A program made the position numbers and the translations under genes. A model generated the notes under the pieces. It was not told the DNA's origin, ran no database searches, and was given only the letters and a program-made list of their open reading frames with translations. From Minwuiaceae bacterium (GTDB lineage Bacteria > Pseudomonadota > Alphaproteobacteria > Minwuiales > Minwuiaceae), in NCBI GenBank assembly GCA_028278525.1, contig JANQEE010000010.1:1-53287 (forward strand): a DNA stretch of 53,287 nucleotides, read 5' to 3'. This document shows, in pieces, positions 7,989-16,182 of the stretch (position 1 is the stretch's first letter; the number at the start of each line of letters is the position of its first letter).

Positions 7989-9509
7989 ATGACGGAGTCC
8001 GCCACAGGCCGGGCCTTAGCCGACGAGAAGCAGGCGTTCCGCGACCTGCAGGCGCGGTTGCCTGCCGTGTTCCGCGACGTTTTCCCGGACCCGCGCGCGC
8101 CGCGCACGGTGCTGATACTGCCGAGCCTCAGCCTCGACCAGGAGGTGATGTCGCGGATCACCGGCGTGCATCACTACGAAGAGCGCATGCTCTGTCTGCT
8201 GTTGTTGCTGCGCATGCCGCGCACCCGGGTGATCTACGTCACCAGCAACCCGATCTCCGAGCCGATCGTCGACTATTACCTGCATCTGCTGCCAGGCGTG
8301 CCGCCGCAGCATGCCCGCCGCCGGCTGACCCTGCTCTGCTGCCATGACGCTTCGCCCGCCTCGCTGACCGCCAAGATCCTCGCCCGGCCGCGGCTTATCG
8401 AGCGCATCAGGCAAGCGATCCGGGACCCGGCGACCGCGCACATGACCTGCTTCAACGTCTCCGAGCTGGAGCGTACGCTTGCGGTCCGCCTCGGCATCCC
8501 GATCTACGGCTGCGATCCGGACCTGCTGACGCTCGGCTCGAAAAGCGGCTCGCGCCGCCTGTTCCGCGAAGCCGGCATCGCCATGCCGCCGGGCTTCGAG
8601 GACCTCGCCGACGCAAAGGCCGTCACCGAGGCGCTCGTCGAATTGAAGGCGCGGGAACCCGAATTGAGACGCGCCGTGGTCAAGCTGAACGAAGGTTTCT
8701 CCGGCGAGGGCAACGCCGTCTTCTCCTTCGACGGCGCGCCCGAGCGCACCGGCCTCGATTCCTGGGTCCGGAAGCGGATCGACAAGATCGCCTTCGAGGC
8801 GCCGGCCATGACCTGGGAGGCCTACCGCGCCAAGATCGCCGAGATGGGCGCCATCGTCGAGGCGTTCATCGAGGGCGACGAGAAACGCTCGCCCTCGGCG
8901 CAGTATCGCGTCGACCCACTCGGCAATCTCGACGTGATTTCGACCCACGACCAGGTGCTCGGTGGCGCCAACGGCCAGATCTTCCTCGGCTGCCGCTTCC
9001 CGGCCGACGAGTCCTACCGCTTACAGATCCAGCGGGATGGGTGGAAGGCCGCCGCCCTGCTCCGCGACAAGGGCGTACTCGGCCGCTTTGGCGTCGACTT
9101 CATCTCGGTCCGCGACGGCCGACACTGGCGCCACTACGCGATCGAGGTCAACCTGCGCAAGGGCGGCACCACCCATCCCCTGCTGATGCTCCAGTTCCTG
9201 ACCGACGGCGACTACGACCCGAAGACCGGCCTCTACCGCACCGCCGCGGGCGGCCCGCGCTTCTACTACGCCTCCGACAACCTGGAGGCCGAGGCCTACC
9301 GGCGGCTTACGCCGGACGACCTGATCGATATCGCCGTGCTCAACGACCTGCATTTCCACAGCGCCAACCAGAAGGGCGTGTTCTTCCACCTGATCGGCGC
9401 GCTCTCCGAATTCGGCAAGCTCGGCATCGTCTGCATCGGCGACAGCCACGAAGAGGCCGAAGACCTCTACCGGCGCACGGTCGCCATTCTGGAGCGCGAA
9501 GCGGGTTGA
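7989..9509 (+). CDS. ATP-grasp ligase, PGM1-related, with pre-ATP-grasp domain
   Basis: This 506-residue cytoplasmic protein begins with a domain containing TVLILPSLSLDQEVM (40-54) and a YEERMLCLLLLLRMP helix. An ATP-grasp region follows, with nucleotide-binding lysine K232 in AVVKLNEGFSGEGN and metal-binding E386 and N388 in AIEVNLRKGG. A C-terminal domain of about 90 residues ends the protein. The layout matches proteins annotated as PGM1-related peptide ligases, which join a carboxylate to an amine using ATP; PGM1 itself acts in pheganomycin synthesis. No peptide natural-product genes lie next to it, so the substrates are unknown. It is divergently transcribed from the flavocytochrome gene, with 123 bases between the starts. 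Confidence 0.82.
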   Translation: MTESATGRALADEKQAFRDLQARLPAVFRDVFPDPRAPRTVLILPSLSLDQEVMSRITGVHHYEERMLCLLLLLRMPRTRVIYVTSNPISEPIVDYYLHLLPGVPPQHARRRLTLLCCHDASPASLTAKILARPRLIERIRQAIRDPATAHMTCFNVSELERTLAVRLGIPIYGCDPDLLTLGSKSGSRRLFREAGIAMPPGFEDLADAKAVTEALVELKAREPELRRAVVKLNEGFSGEGNAVFSFDGAPERTGLDSWVRKRIDKIAFEAPAMTWEAYRAKIAEMGAIVEAFIEGDEKRSPSAQYRVDPLGNLDVISTHDQVLGGANGQIFLGCRFPADESYRLQIQRDGWKAAALLRDKGVLGRFGVDFISVRDGRHWRHYAIEVNLRKGGTTHPLLMLQFLTDGDYDPKTGLYRTAAGGPRFYYASDNLEAEAYRRLTPDDLIDIAVLNDLHFHSANQKGVFFHLIGALSEFGKLGIVCIGDSHEEAEDLYRRTVAILEREAG

Positions 9510-9510
9510 T

Positions 9511-9620
9511 GCTTCGAGACGCCTGCTGCGCAGGCTCCTCAGCATGAGGGCTAACTTACTGAAAACACGACAACCTCACCCTGAGGAGGCCCGCAGGGCC
9601 GTCTCGAAGGGTGGGCAATC
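9511..9620. repeat. Dispersed intergenic repeat, copy A
   Basis: The element starts GCTTCGAGACG and ends CGTCTCGAAGGGTGGGC, with inner blocks CCTCAGCATGAGG and CCTGAGGAGGCCCGCAGGGC that are themselves inverted repeats. The same element, longer, is found at 17213-17361. It is of the palindromic dispersed type common between genes of alphaproteobacteria. It fills the gap between the ATP-grasp gene and the TRAP locus. Confidence 0.85.
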
Positions 9621-9646
9621 GCTCACGTGCCCTTCCTTCTGCTTCC

Positions 9647-9772
9647 TCAAGTCATGCCCGTCGCCAGCGCGAACATCAACACGATGATCGCCACGGCGGC
9701 CGCCACGCCGATAATCGTCGGCCAGATACCGAAGCTCCGCGAGTCGTCGTAGACGCCGTTCTCGTTATCCAT
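9647..9772 (-). CDS. Small single-pass membrane protein behind TRAP permease
   Basis: A 41-residue frame runs from ATG at 9770-9772 to TGA at 9647-9649. It has an acidic N terminus (MDNENGVYDDSRSFG) followed by a single hydrophobic helix (WPTIIGVAAAVAIIVLMFAL). Its start is 12 bases after the TRAP permease stop, behind the purine-rich site GGGGGACAAGG, so translation is probably coupled to the permease. No known family is recognised. A role as an accessory subunit of the transporter is inferred from position. Confidence 0.6.
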   Translation of the reverse strand: MDNENGVYDDSRSFGIWPTIIGVAAAVAIIVLMFALATGMT

Positions 9773-9784
9773 CCTTGTCCCCCG

Positions 9785-11785
9785 TCAACCGCTTAAGAGT
9801 TTCGGCAGCCAAAGCGCGATCTCTGGAAAGAACATCACCAGCGTCAGGCCGATGATCTGCAGGCCAATGAACGGCAGCACCGAGATGAAGATCTCCTGCA
9901 GCGTGATTTCCGGCGGCGCCACCGACTTCAGCCAGAAGCAGGCCGGCCCGAACGGCGGCGACAGGAAATAGATCTGGATGTTCATTACGAACAGCACGCC
10001 GAACCATACCGCCGCCCACGACGGATCAAGCCCCAGTTCCGGCGCCATCTCAACCACCACCGGCGCGAAGATCGGCACGGTGATGAAGACGATGGCGATC
10101 CATTCCATGAACGTGCCAAGCACCACCAAAATCGCCATCATCACCAGGATGATGCCGCGCGGCGGCAGGTCCAGCCCGGCGAACAGCGAACGCATGAAGT
10201 CGCCGCCGCCGATCAGGTTGTAGATGCCGACGAAGCTGACCGCGCCCAGGATCAGCCAGATGATGGTGCCGACCGTCGACATGGTCTGTAACAGCGCCGT
10301 CTGCAGCATGCGCCAGTTGAAACGAAGCCTGACCGCCGCCACGACGATGGCGCCGAACACGCCGACGCCCGCCGCCTCGGTCACGGACGCGATGCCGGCA
10401 TAGATCGAGCCCATGACGCAGCCGACCAGCAGGATCGACAGCAGCACCGCGGTCTTGCGGTTGGGCGAGAGATGCGTGTCGCCGCCGGTCCGTTCGGCGA
10501 CTTCTTCCGCCGTCGGCGCCAGCGACGGATCGAAGTAGCAGCGCACCAGCACGAAGATCACGTAGAACAGCGCCAGCATCAGTCCCGGCACGGCGCCGCC
10601 GATGAACAGGTCGCCGATCGAGACCTGCGCCGACAGGCCGTAGACGATCATCACCACGCTCGGCGGGATCAGCGTCGCCAGCGAGCCGGAGGCGCAGATC
10701 GTGCCGATGGAAAGCCGGCGGTTATAGCCGAGGCGCAGCATCTGCGGCAGCGCCACCAGGCCCAGCATGACGATCTCGCCGCCCATGATGCCGGACATCG
10801 CCGCCATGATCACGGCGACGGCGATGGTCTGCACCGCAACGCCGCCGCGCAGGTTGCCGGCGAAGATCGACATGGCGTCGAACAGGTCCTCGGCGATGCC
10901 CGCCTTCTCCAGGATCGAGGCCATCAGCACGAACAGTGGCACCGCGACCAGCGGATAGCTTTCCAGCAAACCGAAGGCGTTGGTCGAGACCAGGTAGAGC
11001 CCGCGCGGGCCGAAAAACAGCAGCGCGCAGGCAATCGAGATGATCAGCGTCACCACGCCGAGCGGCATGCCGGTCATCATCAGTACCAGCATGGCGGCGA
11101 CGATACCGATACTGACGATGCCGATATCCACGTCGCGCAGGCTGAACACCTGCGTCGGGTCCAGCGCGTCCGCGAGTCCCGCGGCCCACAGGTTAATCGC
11201 GCTGACGACGCCGTCGTCGCCGGCGTAATGCGCGATGCCGAGGACCGCCAGCCGGGCGAACAGCAGCACCGCGATGACGATCACCGCGACGCGTAGAAAG
11301 CGCGATTGGAAATGGCCGTGCAGATTGACCAACAGTTGCGCCAGATAGATCGTCGCGCCGATCACCAGCGCCGTCTTCAGCATCATCGGCTGCGGCGAGT
11401 TGAACGCGCTGCCGTAGCGTTCGACGATGTCGATGGAATCCAGCGCCCTGACCAGCGTGTCGGCCGACAGCAGGAACAGCGCGACCACGCCCACCGCCAT
11501 GGCCAGCACGTCCAGCCACCACTGCATCCGCGGGCTGGCCATGATGTAGAAGACGGTGATGCCGATATGCCGGCGGCGCTGGGTGATGTAGCCGGACGAC
11601 AGCATCCAGGCTGTCGCGCACAGCACCATCACCACCTCGAACGCCCACTGCGTCGGCGCGTCGAACACGTAGCGCGAGATCACTTCGTAGAGCGTGACGG
11701 CCGCGCAAAACAGATAGAACTGGCCGACCGACAGACCGGTGAAGCGACTGAAGATGTCGATCGAGGCCGAAACCGAACGGGCCAT
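9785..11785 (-). CDS. TRAP transporter fused permease (DctQ-DctM)
   Basis: This 666-residue membrane protein is a fusion. The first 160 or so residues are a four-helix DctQ-type small subunit (FYLFCAAVTLYEVISRYVF), and the rest is a DctM-type large subunit with about twelve helices. The DctM part holds the motifs GMPLGVVTLI, VPLFVLMASILEKAGIAEDLF and ASGSLATLIPPSVVMIVYG. With the DctP protein at 11857-12879 it forms a TRAP importer that takes up an organic acid using a sodium or proton gradient. A GAGAGG ribosome site lies before the ATG at 11783-11785. A hairpin separates it from the DctP gene upstream. Confidence 0.92.
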   Translation of the reverse strand: MARSVSASIDIFSRFTGLSVGQFYLFCAAVTLYEVISRYVFDAPTQWAFEVVMVLCATAWMLSSGYITQRRRHIGITVFYIMASPRMQWWLDVLAMAVGVVALFLLSADTLVRALDSIDIVERYGSAFNSPQPMMLKTALVIGATIYLAQLLVNLHGHFQSRFLRVAVIVIAVLLFARLAVLGIAHYAGDDGVVSAINLWAAGLADALDPTQVFSLRDVDIGIVSIGIVAAMLVLMMTGMPLGVVTLIISIACALLFFGPRGLYLVSTNAFGLLESYPLVAVPLFVLMASILEKAGIAEDLFDAMSIFAGNLRGGVAVQTIAVAVIMAAMSGIMGGEIVMLGLVALPQMLRLGYNRRLSIGTICASGSLATLIPPSVVMIVYGLSAQVSIGDLFIGGAVPGLMLALFYVIFVLVRCYFDPSLAPTAEEVAERTGGDTHLSPNRKTAVLLSILLVGCVMGSIYAGIASVTEAAGVGVFGAIVVAAVRLRFNWRMLQTALLQTMSTVGTIIWLILGAVSFVGIYNLIGGGDFMRSLFAGLDLPPRGIILVMMAILVVLGTFMEWIAIVFITVPIFAPVVVEMAPELGLDPSWAAVWFGVLFVMNIQIYFLSPPFGPACFWLKSVAPPEITLQEIFISVLPFIGLQIIGLTLVMFFPEIALWLPKLLSG

Positions 11786-11816
11786 CGAGGCCTCTCAAAT
11801 CCAGGCGGGAGGAAAC

Positions 11817-11844
11817 GGCCGGGCGCGTCCGAAGGCGCCCGGCC
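11817..11844 (-). promoter_or_regulatory. Intercistronic stem-loop between dctP and dctQM
   Basis: GGCCGGGCGC (11817-11826) and GCGCCCGGCC (11835-11844) form a perfect 10-bp stem with an 8-base loop, starting 12 bases after the dctP stop. There is no T run, so it probably protects the 3' end of a dctP message or partly stops transcription. Either would give more binding protein than permease. Confidence 0.6.
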
Positions 11845-11856
11845 GCATGGTCGGCG

Positions 11857-12879
11857 TCAGTCCAGCAGACCGATACGCTTCATGTAGGAGACGTGCGCGG
11901 CCAGCGCTTCCTTGGCGAGGTCCGACTTGCCGCCGTAGTCTTCCCACGCCGCGACGGCCAGTTCGCGGAACCGGTCGCGCTCTTCCTGCGGCCAGTCGGT
12001 GATGGTGAGCCGGCCCTCTTCCCTGTCCTTGGCCACCAGGTCGCGGTCCTGCAAATCCGCTTCGCGCCGCATGCTGGTGTAGGCGGCGACGTACCAGACC
12101 TCCAGGATGGCCCGCTCCGCGTCAGTCAGCTTGTTCCAGACGTCCTTGTTGACGATGAACTGCAGCACCGCCATCGAATGGATGCCGGGATAGAGCGGAT
12201 GGGTCGCCACCTTGTGCATGCCCGACGCCGCGTTGTTCACGTAGGCCGAGGCGTCGGCGGCATCGACGATGCCTTTTTCCAGCGCGGTGTAGACTTCCGA
12301 GAACGGCAGCGATACCGGCGACGCGCCGGCCCGCTTGAACACTTCCGCCGCCAGGCCTTCCGGCGAGCGAATCTTGACGCCCTGCAGGTCGTCGACGCCG
12401 TTGATCTGAACCTTGGAGACCAGCGCTTCCTTGGCGTACGGCCCGCAGCCGACCACGTGCACCTTGCCGCCGGCATATTTGTCGTACAGCTTCTGTAGGA
12501 TCTCCTTGCCGCCGCCATGCATGCAGAAGGTCTGCACCTGGTCCGGCATGTCGTAGGCGGCAATAAGATCGCCGAGAATGGCGAATGCCGGGTCGCGGCC
12601 GGAGAAATACGATACCGCGTTCAGGTCGCCGTCCAGGATGCCGTTGGCGACCGCGTCGATGGTCTCGCGGTGCGGCACCACGGCGCGCGTCGCCAGCACC
12701 TCGACCTTGAGCGACCCGCCGGTCATGGTCTCGACCCGCTTCGCCCAGTCGTCGGTCATGAACCGGTGCGCCCAGTCGCCGGAGCGGGAACTCGCCTGCA
12801 GCTTAAGCGTCTTCGCTTCGACGGCGCCGGCGGCCAGCAGCAATCCGACGGCCGCCGCAACAATCGCGGTCTTCCTCAT
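11857..12879 (-). CDS. TRAP transporter substrate-binding protein (DctP)
   Basis: This 340-residue periplasmic protein has a cleavable signal peptide (MRKTAIVAAAVGLLLAAGAVEA) and then the DctP fold. The family fingerprint is present as VKIRSPEGLAAEVFKRAGAS followed by PVSLPFSEVYTALEKGIVDAAD. The arginine in KIRSP normally binds the carboxylate of the ligand, so an organic acid substrate is likely. It is the first gene of the TRAP operon and is followed by a stem-loop and the fused permease. The ligand cannot be told from sequence. Confidence 0.92.
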   Translation of the reverse strand: MRKTAIVAAAVGLLLAAGAVEAKTLKLQASSRSGDWAHRFMTDDWAKRVETMTGGSLKVEVLATRAVVPHRETIDAVANGILDGDLNAVSYFSGRDPAFAILGDLIAAYDMPDQVQTFCMHGGGKEILQKLYDKYAGGKVHVVGCGPYAKEALVSKVQINGVDDLQGVKIRSPEGLAAEVFKRAGASPVSLPFSEVYTALEKGIVDAADASAYVNNAASGMHKVATHPLYPGIHSMAVLQFIVNKDVWNKLTDAERAILEVWYVAAYTSMRREADLQDRDLVAKDREEGRLTITDWPQEERDRFRELAVAAWEDYGGKSDLAKEALAAHVSYMKRIGLLD

Positions 12880-12977
12880 CTGCGCATCTCTCCCGATTGA
12901 ATTAATTGGTTTTGTATTCGCCCATCATACAGGCAGCGCAGCGCCGCTTGTCAATCGTTGGCCGGGGCTACGCCCGC

Positions 12978-13064
12978 CGTCATTGCGAGCGAAGCGAAGC
13001 AATCTCGAAAAGCCTGGCCCTATGTTTTCCAGATCGCCGCGGCCCTCCGGGCCTCGCGATGACG
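12978..13064. repeat. Dispersed intergenic repeat, second family
   Basis: The block runs from CGTCATTGCGAGCGAAGCGA to GGGCCTCGCGATGACG. Its ends CGTCATTGCGAG and CTCGCGATGACG are imperfect inverted copies. This looks like the CGTCATTGCGAG family of small palindromic elements found between genes in many alphaproteobacteria. It differs from the CTTCGAGAC elements at 9511 and 17213. It lies between the TRAP and tricarboxylate transporter loci. Confidence 0.8.
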
Positions 13065-13077
13065 AACAGGTCCACCG

Positions 13078-14616
13078 TCAATCGGCGCTCGGGCTGTCCC
13101 CGAAAACTCTATTCTTCAAACGCCCGATGTAGGTCGTCGCGAACGGCAGCACCAGGCAGACGGCGGCGATCAGCAGGATCGACAGCGTCAGCGGCCGTTC
13201 CCACAGGAACGACCAGCTGTCGTCGTTGATCAGCAGCGCCCGGCGCAGGTTCTCTTCCATCATGCCGCCGAGGATGAAGCCCAGGATCATCGGCGCCATC
13301 GGGAAGTCCAGGAAGCGCAGGACGACGGCGGCGACGGCGAAGATCACCATCAGCTGAATGTCGAACGTATTGAAGCTGACGAAATAAACGCCGATCAGCG
13401 AGAAGAACAGGATCAGCGGCAGCAGGAACCGCGACGGGATCGCCAGCAGACGCGCGATGTAGGGGATCAGCGGCAGGTTGAGGATCAAGAGCACGATATT
13501 GCCGATCCACATCGAGACGATGACCGACCAGAACACCGCCGGCTGGTCGATATAGAGCCTGGGCCCCGGCTGGATGCCGTAGCCGATCAGCGCGCCCAGC
13601 ATGATCGCCGTGGTGCCGGACCCCGGAATGCCCAAGGTCAGCAGCGGCACGAACGATCCCGTCGCCGCGGCGTTGTTGGCCGTCTCCGGCGCGGACAGCC
13701 CGCGCACCGAGCCCTTGCCGAACTTGGCGCCCTTCTCCTTGCCGGCAAGCCGCTGCTCGGTTCCATAGGCGAGGAAACTGGCGATGGTCGCGCCCGCCCC
13801 CGGCAGCACCCCGATCAGGAAACCCAGGATGGAGGACCGGCCGATCACCGGCGCCATGTCCTTCGCCTCGGCCATGCTCACCGCCATGGAGCCGAGATTC
13901 TGCGAAGCGTCTTTTTCCTTCAGGCGATCCGCGTCGTCCTTCGGCTTCAGAATCGCCATCAGCGCTTCGGAAAGCGCGAAGGTCGCCATCACCAGCAGCA
14001 GGAAGGAGATCCCGTCGACCAGATCGATCATGCCGAGGGTAAAGCGCGGCACCCCCTGGGTCTGGTCGGTTCCGACCGTCGACAGCATCAGGCCGACGAC
14101 CGTCATCAGCAGCGCTTTCGCCATGTCGCCCTTGCCGGCGAAGGCCGCCACCGCGACCAAGCCCAGCACCATCAGGGCGAAATAGTCCGTCGACTGGAAC
14201 GCCAGCGACACGTTGGCGAGGAACGGCGCGGCGACCAGCAGGAACAGCGCGGCGATCACACCGCCCGAAAAAGACGAGTAGGCGGCGATGGCCAATGCCT
14301 TGCCGGCCTTGCCCTGCTTCGCCAACGGATAGCCGTCGAACGAGGTCGCAACCGTGCTGGCGACCCCCGGCGCGTTGATCAGGATCGACGAGGTCGAGCC
14401 GCCGAAGATCGCCCCGTAATAGACCGCGGCCATCAGGATGATCCCGGCGGAGGGGTCGAGGCTGGCGGCGATCGGGATCATCAGCGCGATAGCGGACATC
14501 GGCCCGAGTCCCGGCAGCATGCCGACGAAGGTGCCGACCAGGCAACCCATCATGACGAACAGCAGGTTGCCGGGCGTCAACGCCGTGGAAAGGCCGATTG
14601 CGATCCCTTCCAGCAT
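13078..14616 (-). CDS. tctA: Tripartite tricarboxylate transporter large permease (TctA)
   Basis: This 512-residue protein has about twelve membrane helices and the two duplicated TctA signatures: GTFVGMLPGLGPMSAIALMI near the N terminus and GVLPGAGATIASFLAYGTEQ in the middle. TctA forms the channel of TTT importers, secondary transporters that use a periplasmic TctC protein to take up citrate or other carboxylates. Its ATG follows the tctB stop with one base between, so the two are translationally coupled. The order is tctC, tctB, tctA on the minus strand. Confidence 0.93.
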   Translation of the reverse strand: MLEGIAIGLSTALTPGNLLFVMMGCLVGTFVGMLPGLGPMSAIALMIPIAASLDPSAGIILMAAVYYGAIFGGSTSSILINAPGVASTVATSFDGYPLAKQGKAGKALAIAAYSSFSGGVIAALFLLVAAPFLANVSLAFQSTDYFALMVLGLVAVAAFAGKGDMAKALLMTVVGLMLSTVGTDQTQGVPRFTLGMIDLVDGISFLLLVMATFALSEALMAILKPKDDADRLKEKDASQNLGSMAVSMAEAKDMAPVIGRSSILGFLIGVLPGAGATIASFLAYGTEQRLAGKEKGAKFGKGSVRGLSAPETANNAAATGSFVPLLTLGIPGSGTTAIMLGALIGYGIQPGPRLYIDQPAVFWSVIVSMWIGNIVLLILNLPLIPYIARLLAIPSRFLLPLILFFSLIGVYFVSFNTFDIQLMVIFAVAAVVLRFLDFPMAPMILGFILGGMMEENLRRALLINDDSWSFLWERPLTLSILLIAAVCLVLPFATTYIGRLKNRVFGDSPSAD

Positions 14617-14617
14617 G

Positions 14618-15085
14618 TCACGACCCGCCGTTTTTCAGGAATGCGGGCAGCGGTTCGATGAAAACGTCCAGACCCTGGGTCATCAGCACCCAGAAGACGA
14701 CCACCAGGGGCACGGCGACCAGCAGCAGGATGTGCGGCCGCCGCTCGCCCAGCAGCGCGAAGCCGATCATCAGGAACAGCGACGTCGAGACAATGAAGCC
14801 GAGCGGCCGGATGGTCAGGCCGTAGACCGACATCAGGCCCAGGAACAGGGCGCATTGACCCCACCGGTAGCCGCCGAGTTCCGGCCGTGCCGCCGAGCCC
14901 GGGAACACGATCACCGCGAGGGAAAGGCCGATGCCCAGCACGGTCAGCACTTCCGGCATGGTCCGCGCGTTGAACGCGACGTCCATCTGGAACGGTAACA
15001 GCTTGATGTTGCGGCTGAGCAGGCCGTAGGCGATGCAGAACAGCAGCAACAGGACACCGCCGATGCGGTCCTTCGAATACAGCAT
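14618..15085 (-). CDS. tctB: Tripartite tricarboxylate transporter small permease (TctB)
   Basis: This 155-residue protein has four predicted membrane helices (GVLLLLFCIAYGLLS; VLTVLGIGLSLAVIVF; CALFLGLMSVYGLTI; HILLLVAVPLVVVFWVL), the usual size and layout of TctB. It is the small membrane subunit that pairs with TctA. It lies 27 bases after tctC and next to tctA, in the standard operon order. Confidence 0.9.
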   Translation of the reverse strand: MLYSKDRIGGVLLLLFCIAYGLLSRNIKLLPFQMDVAFNARTMPEVLTVLGIGLSLAVIVFPGSAARPELGGYRWGQCALFLGLMSVYGLTIRPLGFIVSTSLFLMIGFALLGERRPHILLLVAVPLVVVFWVLMTQGLDVFIEPLPAFLKNGGS

Positions 15086-15112
15086 CGCCTACCCCCCTTT
15101 AAAAGACTGGGT

Positions 15113-16087
15113 TCAAAGGAACCCGAGCTCGCGCATCAGGTTGCCGATCTGCTGTTCCTGCGTCTCCAGGAACGTCGTGAACGCGTCGCCCTTGTTGAAG
15201 ATGTCGACCCAGCCGTTGCGGTCGCGCACCGTCACCCATTCCGGCGTCTCGTACATCTCTTCCAGCGCTTTCTGAAAGGCTTCCGCCTTGTCCTTCGACA
15301 GGCCGGGCGCCGCGAAGAAGCCGCGCCAATTGACGAACTCGGCGCCTTCCGCGCCGGCCTCGTCGCAGGTCGGCGTTTCCTTGGACACCTCCAGCCGCGC
15401 GGCCGACGTAACGCACAGGATGCGCACCTCGCCCTGGCGCGCCAGTTCGATGGCTTCGCCGAAGCCGGTCGACAGCGCCTTGATCTCGCCGGACAGCAGG
15501 CCGGCCATGGCCTTGCCGCCCGCGTCGTAGGGGATGTACTTCACTTGTCTCGGGTCGGCGCCGGTGCTTTTCATCACCAGGGCTGCGACCAGATGGTCCA
15601 TGCCGCCGGCGACCGAGCCGCCGCCGATGGCCACCTTGCGCGGATTGGCGTTGTAGGCGTCCACCAGGCCGGCGAAATCGGCGATCGGCGAATCCTTGTT
15701 GACCACCAGCGTCGCGTAGTCGCCGATGGTTCCCGCGATCGGCGTCAGGTCCCGGAAAGACTGCGGAAACACCTTTTGCAGGGACCGGATCACGATCGGC
15801 GTGGAATTCACCATCAGCGTGCCCTGGTCCTTGGTCTCGATGATATGGGCGATGGCCTTGCCGCCCCCGCCCCCGGACATGTTCTCGTACGTCGCGGCGC
15901 CGACGAGGCCCGATTTCGTCAACGCCTCGCCCGTGCCGCGGGCGGTGCCGTCCCAACCGCCGCCGGCCCCGCCGGGGATAAGAAAGTGCACCTTGTCGAG
16001 AACCTTGTGTCCGTCGGCAAATGCCGCGCCGATGGACGCAATGGAAATTGCGGCGACGGCAAACGTCGCCTGCAGAGCCTTCAGCAT
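15113..16087 (-). CDS. Tripartite tricarboxylate transporter substrate-binding protein (TctC)
   Basis: This 324-residue periplasmic protein has a signal peptide (MLKALQATFAVAAISIASIGAAFA) and the Bug/TctC fold: VHFLIPGGAGGGWDGTAR is the ligand loop and YIPYDAGGKAMAGLLSGEIKA the second domain signature. It captures a small carboxylate and hands it to TctA/TctB. It is the first structural gene of the operon and the LysR gene lies 95 bases upstream on the same strand. Ligands of this family vary widely, so none is proposed. Confidence 0.92.
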   Translation of the reverse strand: MLKALQATFAVAAISIASIGAAFADGHKVLDKVHFLIPGGAGGGWDGTARGTGEALTKSGLVGAATYENMSGGGGGKAIAHIIETKDQGTLMVNSTPIVIRSLQKVFPQSFRDLTPIAGTIGDYATLVVNKDSPIADFAGLVDAYNANPRKVAIGGGSVAGGMDHLVAALVMKSTGADPRQVKYIPYDAGGKAMAGLLSGEIKALSTGFGEAIELARQGEVRILCVTSAARLEVSKETPTCDEAGAEGAEFVNWRGFFAAPGLSKDKAEAFQKALEEMYETPEWVTVRDRNGWVDIFNKGDAFTTFLETQEQQIGNLMRELGFL

Positions 16088-16182
16088 GTCTTCCTCCCTA
16101 AAGTCCGGCCAAAGCCATTTCGGCCCGTTCGATCATTCTTGCTGAATTGTCTAACGGAATAGAGGCGGAAAGGAAATCAAAT

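Noticed and set aside
12978..13064. Considered as a CRISPR or insertion sequence remnant
   Set aside because: There is a single unit with imperfect inverted ends and no spacer series, transposase frame or target duplication.
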